Assembly (NCBI RefSeq): GCF_000002515.2
Contig: NC_006038.1
Span: 124,001-188,000 of the forward strand
DNA: 64,000 bases
From: Kluyveromyces lactis
Lineage: Eukaryota; Ascomycota; Saccharomycetes; Saccharomycetales; Saccharomycetaceae
Direction of reading: 5' to 3'
Positions within the stretch are counted from its first letter, which is position 1; every line of letters starts with the position of its first letter. A program made the translations under genes and the position numbers. The notes under the pieces were generated by a model. That model saw nothing but the letters and a program-made list of their open reading frames with translations. It searched no databases and was not told the DNA's origin. Shown here piece by piece: positions 49,710 to 59,717 of this stretch.

Positions 49710-50579
49710 TTATTCCTCTAAAAACACCTTCAATTTATCTATATCAGTTTTCTTCCCGCGAGCCACGAAATACAGTTCTTTTGATTCATTTCTCGATGCA
49801 TTGGGTTTGAATCTGTCGACTTTTTTGAATACCTTTTTAAGTCTCTTTTCAAGAAGGGTATCTTCGCTTCCAGCATATAATTTACAAGTGAATGAACCTC
49901 CCGGTTTTAATAGGTCGATTGCTACAATTAATGCAGCATCACATAAGTCCATCGACATATAATGATCTTTACTTTGTATGCCTGTCGTGTTTGCCATCAT
50001 ATCGCTAAGCACAACATCGACCGGGTATCGTTCGATGTTCTGACTGATATCTGTCTGTGAGAATAGCTCCTTATACTCCTCTGTTTCCTTCAAATGGTTT
50101 AACTCTTCCTCTAGCATGTGCTGGAGATACCCATGATCCTTATGTAATTGATCATGCTTGTTTAGCTGGATATGACGAGCAAAGCAAAGTCTGATCAATT
50201 CATGAGTCTTTTTCGATAGGATGTTAGCCTGTAACGAATACACTCCCTTTGGCGGAGTACAACGTAACAAATCAACCCCCATGATCATTCCACCTGAACC
50301 GATCCTTTTCCTCGCTACTTGTGACCAGGCACCCGGCGCAAACCCAAGATCTAAAACTTTCTGATTTTGTTTGAAGAACCGGTATTTATCATCAATGTCC
50401 ATTAATTTGAATGCTGCTCTGGACCTAAACTGCTGTTCCTTTGCAGCCTTGGTGAAATGATCATTCTTTTGCCTCGCTAACCAACGGTTCTGCGCATTAG
50501 AATTGTATCTTACTAGCCGTAGCACAAACGGAGTGCACCTATACTGAGGTGTGATCAAAGGCTGTAACACAGAATTCAT
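49710..50579 (-). CDS. MRM2: Mitochondrial 21S rRNA 2'-O-methyltransferase MRM2
   Basis: It methylates the ribose of a uridine in the peptidyl-transferase loop of the mitochondrial large rRNA (FtsJ/RrmJ family). The 289 residues compare with about 320 in yeast. The N-terminus (about 1-25) is basic with hydroxyl and hydrophobic residues, a mitochondrial presequence. The SAM-binding motif VLDLGFAPGAWSQVA follows at about 76-90, with GVDLL and DVVLSDMMANTTG as the next motifs (the catalytic Asp is within LSDMMA). FTCKLYAG carries the catalytic Lys. It corresponds to YGL136C, between SEC27 and RPL1B. Confidence 0.95.
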   Translation of the reverse strand: MNSVLQPLITPQYRCTPFVLRLVRYNSNAQNRWLARQKNDHFTKAAKEQQFRSRAAFKLMDIDDKYRFFKQNQKVLDLGFAPGAWSQVARKRIGSGGMIMGVDLLRCTPPKGVYSLQANILSKKTHELIRLCFARHIQLNKHDQLHKDHGYLQHMLEEELNHLKETEEYKELFSQTDISQNIERYPVDVVLSDMMANTTGIQSKDHYMSMDLCDAALIVAIDLLKPGGSFTCKLYAGSEDTLLEKRLKKVFKKVDRFKPNASRNESKELYFVARGKKTDIDKLKVFLEE

Positions 50580-51241
50580 CCCTACAATGATTCAGTATTC
50601 GCATGCAGCACCGTGCTACCTTTAACTGTCCAGGTATTGCATATTTGACATTTTACAGCCTTAACTTTTGATTGTCAGTACATATTCCACAGGAGAAACC
50701 TTAAAATATAACACCGATGAGATACAAATAAAGGTGAATAAGGAAGTACGTGCACTTTGCGAGTTCTCTAACAGGACGGACTACGAACTATGCAGCTTAG
50801 AGGACAACTTCAAGTCTCATCTGGACCTTATGATGCTACTTGGCAAGCGAATAGCCATTAACCCACACACCGCATAATGGTTAAGGATAGTGACACAATT
50901 TAAGATTTGAAATTCTTCCTAATTAGGATATTGTTGGCACTGAAATAATAAACACCCAGTCACCGCACCAATTTTCAACAGTCCCAGCATTTTTGTACCC
51001 ACTCCTGGCCAAAGCCTACAGGAAAACTGAAAAATTTCAGATTGAACCACATTGGAATAACAACATATGATGAAAACAGCTAATCAATCGGGACGTTGTT
51101 CTCTTATTCTCTCTTGATATATATATTTTTATATTGTTCGTATTCTGTTTGTTTTAGAATTTAAAAGAGCACAGTCGCAAGCCTATTAAACGGACCACCA
51201 AATACTTTTGGAAGACTCTCACCACTCATAAAACATCAAAG
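50580..51241. promoter_or_regulatory. Divergent promoter MRM2 / RPL1
   Basis: This is 662 bp. ACACCCA at 50952-50958 and GTACCCAC near 50996 resemble half Rap1 elements, as expected upstream of a ribosomal-protein gene, about 245-290 bp before RPL1. A 185-nt open stretch without an early ATG (50693-50877) is discussed as a finding. Confidence 0.45.
50952..50958. promoter_or_regulatory. Possible Rap1 element ACACCCA
   Basis: ACACCCAGTCACC partly matches the Rap1 consensus, 284 bp before the RPL1 ATG, in the usual distance range for ribosomal-protein promoters. The 3' half is imperfect. Confidence 0.4.
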
Positions 51242-51895
51242 ATGTCTAAGATTACTTCCTCTCACGTTAGAGACAACGTCAAGGAGTTGTTGAAATACTC
51301 CAATGAAACCAAGAAGAGAAATTTCTTGGAAACCGTTGAATTGCAAGTCGGTTTGAAGAACTACGATCCTCAAAGAGACAAGCGTTTCTCTGGTACTTTG
51401 AAGTTGCCAGTCTGCCCAAGACCAAACTTGTCCATCTGTATCTTTGGTGATGCTTTCGATGTTGACAGAGCTAAGTCCTGTGGTGTCGACGCTATGTCCG
51501 TTGAAGATTTGAAGAAGTTGAACAAGAACAAGAAGTTGATTAAGAAGTTGGCTAAGAAGTACTCTGCTTTCGTCGCTTCGGAAGTTTTGATCAAGCAAGT
51601 TCCAAGATTATTGGGTCCTCAATTGTCCAAGGCTGGTAAGTTCCCAACCCCAGTTTCCCACAACGATGATTTGTACCAAAAGGTCAACGACGTCAAGTCC
51701 ACCATCAAGTTCCAATTGAAGAAGGTCTTGTGTTTGGCTGTCGCCGTCGGTAACGTCGAAATGGACGAAGACACTTTGGTCAACCAAATCTTGATGTCTG
51801 TTAACTTCTTGGTCTCCTTGTTGAAGAAGAACTGGCAAAACGTCGGTTCCTTGGTCATCAAGTCTACCATGGGTCCAGCTTACAGATTGTACTAA
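51242..51895 (+). CDS. RPL1: 60S ribosomal protein L1 (uL1)
   Basis: uL1 forms the mobile L1 stalk that guides tRNA out of the E site. The 217 residues equal the yeast length. The start [17 protein letters not shown] and the end MGPAYRLY are family typical. Codon use is extremely biased (AAG, TTG, GTC, TCC), showing very high expression. It has no intron, like both yeast copies (YPL220W, YGL135W). It lies before the PCL cyclin and SAR1, as on S. cerevisiae chromosome XVI. Confidence 0.98.
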   Translation: MSKITSSHVRDNVKELLKYSNETKKRNFLETVELQVGLKNYDPQRDKRFSGTLKLPVCPRPNLSICIFGDAFDVDRAKSCGVDAMSVEDLKKLNKNKKLIKKLAKKYSAFVASEVLIKQVPRLLGPQLSKAGKFPTPVSHNDDLYQKVNDVKSTIKFQLKKVLCLAVAVGNVEMDEDTLVNQILMSVNFLVSLLKKNWQNVGSLVIKSTMGPAYRLY

Positions 51896-52584
51896 GCCAG
51901 CAACAACTACTGCCTTTTTAGCTTCCTATATCATTCTCTATTATTAAAAATGCATATATAAAGTTTTCAAATAACAGGATATTACTGGTTTACTCGTCTT
52001 CACTACAACCCAAACTTCCCGCAGAAGAAATCCGCTCGAGCCAAAACCTCGGACCGTTGTGGTCCATTTCCCATTATTATATCGCACAAACTATTGATGC
52101 GGTGCTTTCTTTTTCATCTAAGCATTTTTCCTCTTTACAGTGAACTTTTTGCTATTTATCCGGTGATTGAAAACACTGCAATTTCGGACCCAAATTTTGC
52201 TATATTTACTATTTATTATACATATATATGACTGTGCTACTGTATGGATACAAATTCAGTAAAAGAGAAAGACCAAGGCCCCACAAGCGAATAATAGTTA
52301 GAGCATCCTTTCAATACATTGCTGCTGCTTAAATCTGGGTCTCTACAAACAGAAAATAGCGGTTTGTTTTTAGGAGTATCTCCGCATTGAGGGACGAAGA
52401 AGTATCAGTTAAACTGAGTTTTTGCTTCAGTTTTGGTATTTGGTTTTGGTGAGTTTGAAACTAGCTTCTATTTATCCTCTAGGGGTCCTACCAGTGTTTT
52501 TATCGTTACTATTTGGATTTGATTTGCGAGATCAGTAAACAGCATCTTTTAGTAGCGTGTGCTGACCACATTTTTTGAAAAGAA
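51896..52584. promoter_or_regulatory. Promoter and leader of the PCL cyclin gene
   Basis: This is 689 bp after RPL1. Apart from TATACATATATATG near 52215 no known element is certain. No gene was seen. Confidence 0.45.
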
Positions 52585-53443
52585 ATGGTTTTAAGTGGCT
52601 CTACATCGCCTAGAAACGCGTTCATTGGGGACAAGCGTGATTGGTTCAAGGTGAACGGTGTTTTGGATAGGGAAGAAGAATGTGATCCAAGTGATTTCGA
52701 CGTTGAGGATGAAAGTTTTGGGTTACCTTTGAAAAGTCGACATCTAGACGGAAACTTCGATGATGTGTTACATACCGCCGATTCTAAAAAAGTGCGGTTC
52801 GCTGAAGGCAAAAACAGGATGACCGTGGAACAGCTATTGGAAAACACTAGTAACTTGAATATGTTCTTTGAAAATAATATAGAAAAAATTACGGACTTCA
52901 AATCCGGTTTGGATGTACAGGAATGGTATAGAAGTACAACGCCAGATACTCCGACAGGCATAAGTGCGAAAGCTACCGCGTCAGCGGGATCTGCATCTAA
53001 TTTCCAGCTCAGTGAAGCTGGGGATAGAGACAATTCTACTGCGGGTGGCTTGGAGTCCGATCAAGAGAGTAATGTTTTCGATCGTCGGCTTTCAAATCTG
53101 TTGGCAACGACCTCGGTTTCCGATTATAAGTTGAACAACGAAGATAACAATAACTCTCACAACGAGCTGAATGGATTACCCAAATCTTTCCCCCTGGAAA
53201 AAATAGATGACCAAAGGGATAGTACACTTCTTATACATTCGTTACTGAAAACAAATTTAAACAATAATGAGGTGTTTGGTTTAGAAATGACATCCAGAGA
53301 AGCCTTACAAATACTCGATGATTTCCTGCAACTCGCTCTCCTATTGTCTTCTGATATGCGTAAGAATGCTGAGAATGGTATGACAAATCATGAAGGCGAA
53401 GTTAATGATAATAATGATGATAATGCTGATGATGATGATTCTG

Positions 53444-53489
<46 letters not shown>

Positions 53490-54168
53490 TAAAAATAATA
53501 GTAACAATAATAATGCCAGTAGCGATGGCGATAATATTAACAATGATGATAATGACAATACTAATGATGAGAATAATAATCAAAATAATAATGATAACAA
53601 TAGAAATAGTGATATCGGTGGCGACACTTCTAATGACAATGATAATTTGCATAATGAGCCCTCTGCGACCAAGTCAAAAACCGAAGATGACATAGAAATG
53701 GAGATAGATCATTGGTCTCATGAGAACCTCGAAGAAACTTCCAATATTAGAGCAATCTTTCAGATGAAATCAGCTCCTACTCTCTCCATATCCCAATATC
53801 TCGATAGAATCGAATCCAAATGTTCATTCCCGCCAATTATCTATTTGACAGCATCCTTCTTGTTAGTTACCTATTGCGACATAAAGTTCGACACTGGAAG
53901 TGGAAAATTTCATCTAGAAAACCCGATCACGGAATCCATGACGCATCGTTTGCTCATTGCATTCATCCGTTTGGCTGCCAAGTTACTTGAAGATCATGTA
54001 CACTCCCATTCGTACTTTAGTAAGGTGTGTGGTATCTCTAAGAAACTTCTTTCTAAATTGGAACTGAATTTAGTTTTAATTCTACAAGACACCCAAGACG
54101 GTCTTCTTATCACTGAGCTTTCAATAAAAACTGTACTCGCACTACATGAGCATATAAACCTGAGCTGA
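52585..54168 (+). CDS. PCL10: Pho85 cyclin, PCL8/PCL10 type
   Basis: Pcl8 and Pcl10 direct the kinase Pho85 to glycogen synthase. The 527 residues start with a conserved-looking segment (about 1-125), including KKVRFAEGKNRMTVEQLLENT (about 71-91, split here by function) typical of this subgroup. A low-complexity Asn/Asp insert occupies about 265-360. The cyclin box lies at about 395-525: SISQYLDRIESKCSFP, then YLTASFLLVTYCDIKF and the HRLLIAFIRLAAKLLEDH helix with SYFSKVCGISKKLL. The gene is the single ortholog of PCL8 (YPL219W) and PCL10 (YGL134W), between RPL1 and SAR1. The poly-Asn tract is coded by pure AAT repeats. Confidence 0.92.
53446..53484 (+). repeat. (AAT)13 microsatellite in the PCL gene
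   Basis: A pure AAT run in frame codes poly-Asn, flanked by GAT/AAT/AAA-rich sequence from 53404 to about 53600. It causes long artefactual hydrophobic frames on the other strand. Confidence 0.85.
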
Positions 54169-54645
54169 TGGTCGCCATTGTAATTTCCGGCGCACTCTTG
54201 CATCAACTGTATTTGCATAAAAGGAAGCAGTTACTTTTAGCACAAATTGATATTTCTAATGAAAAAACAACAACAAGCAAATCTAAAAAGTTGCAATTTC
54301 CATACACCTCCGTAATAACTGATTCCAAAGCTCTTTCATAAACGCACGTTCACATCCTGCATTGCTCTTTTATACCAAGTTATATTCACATAGTTGTAAT
54401 GTGTAATCTTATATCAATCGTATCAAGTGATTTCAATTAATAGGAAGATCAAGAAACATTTGACCGTTTTACGAAAATGAACAGATTGGTCTTTCAAAAG
54501 AACAAAGGCAGGCATATTTTAAAAACAAAGTTTATGATCTTCATTTAGTTACTGTTAGTTAGTAATTCGACTTAAAAATTACGGCACTTTAAGCTACTAA
54601 TTCTTTATTGACTCTTCATTTGTTGTACGGAAAATACAGTAAAAG
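54169..54645. promoter_or_regulatory. Intergenic: PCL 3' end and SAR1 promoter
   Basis: This is 477 bp, AT-rich, with no clear element or gene. Confidence 0.45.
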
Positions 54646-55218
54646 ATGGCAGGCTGGGATTTATTTGGATGGTTCAGGGACATTCTATCATCCCTAGGAT
54701 TATGGAACAAGCATGGTAAGTTATTGTTCTTAGGTTTAGACAATGCTGGTAAGACTACCTTGTTACATATGTTGAAGAACGATAGATTAGCTACTTTGCA
54801 ACCAACTTGGCACCCAACTTCTGAAGAATTGGCGATCGGTAATATCAAATTCACCACTTTTGATTTAGGTGGACATTTGCAAGCACGTAGATTGTGGAAG
54901 GATTATTTCCCAGAAGTTAATGGTATTGTGTTCCTAGTGGATGCTGCTGACCCAGAGAGATTTAACGAAGCACGTATTGAATTGGATGCTTTGTTCCAAA
55001 TCAAGGAATTGGACAACGTTCCATTTGCTGTCTTGGGTAACAAGATTGACTCTCCAAGTGCCGTTTCTGAAACTGAATTGAGAGCTGCATTGGGTTTGAT
55101 GAACACAACTGGATATACCAAAATTGAAGGTCAAAGACCTATCGAGTTGTTCATGTGTTCCGTTGTCATGAAGTCTGGTTACTCTGAAGCCTTCAAGTGG
55201 CTATCTGAATATATTTAA
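54646..55218 (+). CDS. SAR1: COPII small GTPase SAR1
   Basis: Sar1 starts COPII coat assembly at ER exit sites after activation by Sec12. The 190 residues equal the yeast protein. The amphipathic N-terminal helix with bulky hydrophobics ([14 protein letters not shown]) inserts into the membrane. GTPase motifs are intact: GLDNAGKT at 30-37, Thr54 in switch I, DLGGH at 73-77 and NKID at 132-135. The gene is uninterrupted. It lies between the PCL cyclin and BMS1, as YPL218W. Confidence 0.98.
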   Translation: MAGWDLFGWFRDILSSLGLWNKHGKLLFLGLDNAGKTTLLHMLKNDRLATLQPTWHPTSEELAIGNIKFTTFDLGGHLQARRLWKDYFPEVNGIVFLVDAADPERFNEARIELDALFQIKELDNVPFAVLGNKIDSPSAVSETELRAALGLMNTTGYTKIEGQRPIELFMCSVVMKSGYSEAFKWLSEYI

Positions 55219-55492
55219 GTAGTTAAGCAAGCGCTACTAACGATATATAATAACTGCAAATATCACCTAATAAGCATGGAGAAGAATAACTATAATCATA
55301 TATGCATAAAATACTTAGCTATGTTTCAGAATCTCATGGTCTCTTAGAATTGCATTAACATAGAAAATCTCCAGCTCAGAATCAACTCCAAATGCGACTC
55401 TTAACTAATACAGTAGTTCATTTTGGTTCTTAACAATTACTTTATACTCTATCATTCAAATTATGCAATGTAAATAGGTTAAAATACATAGT
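55219..55492. other. Convergent spacer SAR1 / BMS1
   Basis: This is 274 bp with TATATAA and TATGCATAAA-like words for 3' end formation; nothing else was seen. Confidence 0.5.
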
Positions 55493-58400
55493 TTATTTCC
55501 TTTTCTTGGAAGACATAACATCACTTGTGTCATTGTCGTTGAATTGTCTTTTTTTACCGTTTTTGGAGAAGAAGTCCTTCTTACGTTGCTTCTCCTTTTC
55601 TTTCTTCGATTCCTCCAACTTAGCAAGCTTCTTGAGTCTTTCCTTCCTTTCTTCAGCTTTCTTGGATCTCTTCTTTTCATCCTTCGCATTCGAAATGGTG
55701 AGAACCTTTTGCATGAAGGAACGTGCCTTTTTCTCTTCGCCGCCTAGAACGACAGCTCTCTTAGCCATGTATGTTTTCTTCTTTTGCGGTTTCATTTGAT
55801 AGATCTGGGATTTGAAAGGTAAGTCTTTGGCAACAGATTTTGGTACCTTTAAACCGTTGAAGTTCCTTTCAACTCTTTCAACCTTCTTATATGTACTGTC
55901 ATTGTTGGTCGGTAAATCGATTCCAAGAGATGCTCTAATTTGACCAGTTAGTCTCAAACCCTTCCATTCAGTTTTATCTTTTAGCAACAATGAAGTAACT
56001 GGGTTGTAGAATTTCTTAACTTGGATTGGATACCATGACCTAAGAATTATAATGTCACTCAATAGTATCTTATCCTCAAAAGTTGCCCTGAAATGGCCTT
56101 CTGGTTTTGATAGAGCACGCTTGATTTCACCACGAATACCGGAAACAGTCTTGATTTGGGCACCTTCGAACCGTGCAACTTCCATAGCGCTAGAGAACAT
56201 ATCCTTTATGAAGGCAGTGTTCTTGAAGATTTTGTAAGGATAACCAACAAGCTTTAATTTCTTCACAATTTCTACGCTTGCATCGATCTCCTCTACAATA
56301 CCAGTCGCAGCTATTCTGAAACTTCCAGTTGTATCACTGTTAGCAACTATTTGAACACCACAGAAAGTGGTATTTGGCGAGCACAAGGGACCATAGAAAG
56401 AAGCTGTACAATAAGCATGTTCTGGAGTATACTTCAACATTCTAGTCCTGGTTCTAGAGTCACTAGTGGTGTATATTGGTAGAGTTTGGAAACGTCTCCA
56501 ACCAAGAGATAAAACTAAAGGATCATTTGTCTTGAGAATCTTTTTGTGCCAACGATGTCTTCTGACTCTTGCATTAATAATTCCGAACTTCAATTCTGTG
56601 GGAAGAAGACCTCCCATAATTACTGGATACTTTGGGTTGAAATTTTCGATGAATTCCATAGGAACCTTATCGAAGACAATACGAACATAAGACCCAGCTT
56701 TCATACCTTCGATTTGTTGCCTTTGTTCAGGAGTCATAGATTCCAGTTCGGCTTTATTGATTTCTAATTGTTTAGCAATCTTAGCCTTCTGTAATTCGTA
56801 CCAGGTATCGTATTCATTTTCAGGGTCTTCTCCAAAGTTGTCTCCTTCTTCCATTTCGAATTGTAACCTTAATTTCTCTTTTTTTGCGGCATTCAATTCA
56901 CGCTCTTCATCCTGGGTCAAATCCTTCTTTTCTTCTTCTTCGAAATCAGCGAACGATTCGTTGCTATCAGATTCTTCATCTCCTGCAGCAGAATTCTCCT
57001 CCTTCTCATCTGTGTTTTCAGGCTCAGCTTCTAAGTCCTCAAAATCACCGTATACTTCATCTTCATCATCGTCTTCATCCTTTACATCATCAGAAGACTT
57101 GGTGTTTAAGGATGGCTTTCCAACAAATCTGTCTTTGATTGAATCGGCAGTTGACCATCTTTCAACAAGGTCATTGAATGTATCAAAATAAGGAATAAAT
57201 CTTTCAAGATCATCGTGGTAAGTTACTGCCTTATTCGGTGTAGTATTTGTCTTTTGGGTGAAGAATTCAGTATCTTCATCGTCTTCTAGATCTTCTTCAA
57301 CTTCAGTTTCGTCGGCCTCGCCGTTCCATCTTTTGATTGCATCAGCTGGAGCAATGTTGTCCATGTAGATAAGTTTGCTGATATCCCACTTTCTTCTTTT
57401 ATTCTTTGTACCATTCAATTTACCAGCTGTGGTTCTTTCCCAACCTTCAGAATCAGATGCATCCAATTCTGAATCTGTCTCAAAGGCCATGTTTTCAGGT
57501 TTTTCGTCATCAAAATCAATTTCAACTAATTTAGTGCGATGTGCTTCATCTTCGTCATCATCTTCATTATAGTTTTCGTTGTCACTTGATAAATTATCGA
57601 GATCTGCGTTAGATTCCTGAAGGGATTTGCCGTATACTCTTGCCTTTCTTAAGGAAGATCTACCAACGTTTCCTCTATCAACATCATCCTCGTCTTCGGT
57701 GTCTTCTTCAACTTCTTCATCCTGATCTTCAATAGCATGTAACTCAGTACTATTTGAGAAAAGCTGCAATCCAACATTCTCGAATTTTTCATCAATGGAA
57801 CGAGATGTAGCCTGTAGGTTGGACACGATCTTGTCACTTTCATCTTTTTCCTCTGCAGTCATTGAGTTTGGACCTGTCTTACCGCCAACATCAATGAACA
57901 CGGCATCCTTATCCATAAGTAAACCACCAACGTCAGACATTGGAGCATAGATCAGCTTTTGTTTATCATCCAATCTTTTACGTCTTCTTACAGTCGTTGC
58001 TGATGTGGAACCTTCTTCCTTAGCACGTTCACGTTCAAATTCATCTAATTTCTGTTGGTAATAAGGTGTCGGACAAGGATCAGGCAATTTCTCAACGTGA
58101 TCGATCTGGTAGTCACCTACACCGGCGATATGGACCCTGTAGCCTGGAGTCGAAGGTAACGGAGTACCGTGTAAATAACCATAGATGGCGACTTTACGAT
58201 CTATATGCATACCCTTCGATTGTAAGAGTTCTGGATGAGTTAAATCGGATATTCTATCGGCCAATAAATAAGGATGTTCGTTTCTCCATTGCAAAGGTCT
58301 GAACTTCATAACACTTATAAACCTTGACAAGTTCAAAATCTCTCTATCTGGATAACGACCGTTAATAACACCAGAAAGGTAGAAAAGCTTGGCACCCTGA

Positions 58401-58996
58401 TACACTTCGGTCCAGAACCTATGTTTCAAAGATTTCTTAGAGGCACGCAATGTTGACTGGGATTTGAAAAGATCCAAATGTGTAGCGACACCTAGTACAC
58501 GAGGCATACCATGATGTTGAGCCAAATTCAAGAATTCCATGGTCTCCATTTCAAACCCGAAATTACCATCCATCATCAAAAGCACCAAATCGGCCACTTT
58601 TGAAATATCGATCATGGAATTCAAATCATCCGCAGGACATTCGATAAAAGTCAGCCTTCTACGCTTACCAGAAACAACAGTAATAGGACCGTTAATTTCG
58701 GATAAAGTGGTCTTTGTCAACCTTCTCACTAACGATTTGATCAAAGTAGTCTTACCGGTACCTGGAGGACCAACAACAGCAATAATGATCGGAGGAGGAT
58801 CATCATCTGGGGTACGATCCACCATCGGAACATGCAACTTCTTCTCATTCTTATCACCCGTACGTTGCATCTGCTTAGCCATTTTCCCCGGAGCGGAGAC
58901 AGCAAAGGCCTTAGCATTGTGGCCCTGAGAATGTAACTTCTTCTTGGCACCAGCCTTCTCCTTCCGCTTCCTATGTTCTTTATTCGATTGTTCCAT
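55493..58996 (-). CDS. BMS1: Ribosome biogenesis GTPase BMS1
   Basis: Bms1 is a nucleolar GTPase of the 90S pre-ribosome; it delivers Rcl1 and is needed for 40S formation. The 1167 residues compare with 1183 in yeast. The basic N-terminus is followed by the GTPase domain (about 65-245) with P-loop VGPPGTGKTT. Several acidic tracts (about 410-720) separate it from the conserved AARP2CN and C-terminal domains, the latter with KFGIINARVRRHRWHKK and VALFEGA-type residues. A Lys/Arg/Glu-rich tail (about 1100-1167) ends KKRK. It is the YPL217C ortholog, divergent from ITC1. Confidence 0.97.
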   Translation of the reverse strand: MEQSNKEHRKRKEKAGAKKKLHSQGHNAKAFAVSAPGKMAKQMQRTGDKNEKKLHVPMVDRTPDDDPPPIIIAVVGPPGTGKTTLIKSLVRRLTKTTLSEINGPITVVSGKRRRLTFIECPADDLNSMIDISKVADLVLLMMDGNFGFEMETMEFLNLAQHHGMPRVLGVATHLDLFKSQSTLRASKKSLKHRFWTEVYQGAKLFYLSGVINGRYPDREILNLSRFISVMKFRPLQWRNEHPYLLADRISDLTHPELLQSKGMHIDRKVAIYGYLHGTPLPSTPGYRVHIAGVGDYQIDHVEKLPDPCPTPYYQQKLDEFERERAKEEGSTSATTVRRRKRLDDKQKLIYAPMSDVGGLLMDKDAVFIDVGGKTGPNSMTAEEKDESDKIVSNLQATSRSIDEKFENVGLQLFSNSTELHAIEDQDEEVEEDTEDEDDVDRGNVGRSSLRKARVYGKSLQESNADLDNLSSDNENYNEDDDEDEAHRTKLVEIDFDDEKPENMAFETDSELDASDSEGWERTTAGKLNGTKNKRRKWDISKLIYMDNIAPADAIKRWNGEADETEVEEDLEDDEDTEFFTQKTNTTPNKAVTYHDDLERFIPYFDTFNDLVERWSTADSIKDRFVGKPSLNTKSSDDVKDEDDDEDEVYGDFEDLEAEPENTDEKEENSAAGDEESDSNESFADFEEEEKKDLTQDEERELNAAKKEKLRLQFEMEEGDNFGEDPENEYDTWYELQKAKIAKQLEINKAELESMTPEQRQQIEGMKAGSYVRIVFDKVPMEFIENFNPKYPVIMGGLLPTELKFGIINARVRRHRWHKKILKTNDPLVLSLGWRRFQTLPIYTTSDSRTRTRMLKYTPEHAYCTASFYGPLCSPNTTFCGVQIVANSDTTGSFRIAATGIVEEIDASVEIVKKLKLVGYPYKIFKNTAFIKDMFSSAMEVARFEGAQIKTVSGIRGEIKRALSKPEGHFRATFEDKILLSDIIILRSWYPIQVKKFYNPVTSLLLKDKTEWKGLRLTGQIRASLGIDLPTNNDSTYKKVERVERNFNGLKVPKSVAKDLPFKSQIYQMKPQKKKTYMAKRAVVLGGEEKKARSFMQKVLTISNAKDEKKRSKKAEERKERLKKLAKLEESKKEKEKQRKKDFFSKNGKKRQFNDNDTSDVMSSKKRK

Positions 58997-59106
58997 TGCT
59001 GAAGCTTGAGAGTCTTAAGATGTATTCAGGCAATGTGATTCGAACTAACTGGCCTAAAGTGACCCTTTTGATTCAATTCAAGATACTAGAATCTTTTATG
59101 TTCACC

Positions 59107-59125
59107 GATGAGATGAGATGAGATG
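59107..59125. promoter_or_regulatory. Tandem GATGAG (PAC) words upstream of BMS1
   Basis: Three overlapping GATGAG/GATGAGAT units about 115-125 bp before the BMS1 start. PAC (GCGATGAG core) is bound by Dot6/Tod6 in ribosome biogenesis promoters. The core lacks the leading GC, so assignment is tentative. Confidence 0.45.
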
Positions 59126-59197
59126 GTTGAGCTTCTTCATGCAATTTTTCATGCAGGGTAAGAAAAAGAAATGATCTGAACCTTGTCGATATCTAAT

Positions 59198-59215
59198 CAC
59201 GTGATTCTGCACGTG
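59198..59215. promoter_or_regulatory. Pair of CACGTG boxes
   Basis: ATCACGTGAT and GCACGTGATC occur 12 bp centre to centre, about one helical turn plus 1.5 bp. Cbf1 is the natural candidate. Two close sites are unlikely to be chance. Confidence 0.6.
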
Positions 59216-59717
59216 ATCTGATTTTTAAGAATTTAAGGTATTCTGTCAGTTTTGTAGATATTCCTACATGTCTCTGCCGTAGTAACTAGGGCCCAAGGGC
59301 ATATGGAAAAAAAAGCGTTCATCGAAATTCGAACATCAAAATGAAATCGAAATCCAATCAAATGCACAAACAGAACAGGATAGAACAAAGGTCAATGAAT
59401 CAACGGTTGGATTCCGAATAAAAGTCGTTTGTTTCATTCGTTTCCCTAAAAGTTGTTGTGTTTTTTATCTTTAGTTCGTTTGTGTGGTGATTTGGATTTC
59501 ACAACAAGAACTGTACGTTCTACACCAGTTATATTGTTGTGGATACGAGACAACATCTTTTGGTCATAGAAAACACATACTGTTCTTATTCTTTCCAATC
59601 TGTGTGCGTGTAATTTTTACTGAGTTGAAGCAGGAAAGCTAGGATAACAGAGTCTTCAGTGGTGTGTGTTTCCTTGTTGAGCTTTTTATTTTTTGGATAG
59701 AATACACAGTGTGAGCA

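Larger units (their letters stand above)
58997..59717. promoter_or_regulatory. Divergent promoter BMS1 / ITC1
   Basis: This is 721 bp. Two CACGTG boxes (59198-59203 and 59210-59215) stand 12 bp apart, about 200 bp before BMS1 and 510 bp before ITC1. A GATGA repeat (GATGAGATGAGATGAGATGG) lies at about 59107-59125; GATGAG words are PAC elements of ribosome biogenesis genes, which fits BMS1. No gene was seen. Confidence 0.55.

Noticed and set aside
53341-53652. Minus-strand frame of mostly isoleucine, like a membrane protein
   Set aside because: It is the reverse reading of the AAT/GAT repeat in the PCL cyclin gene.
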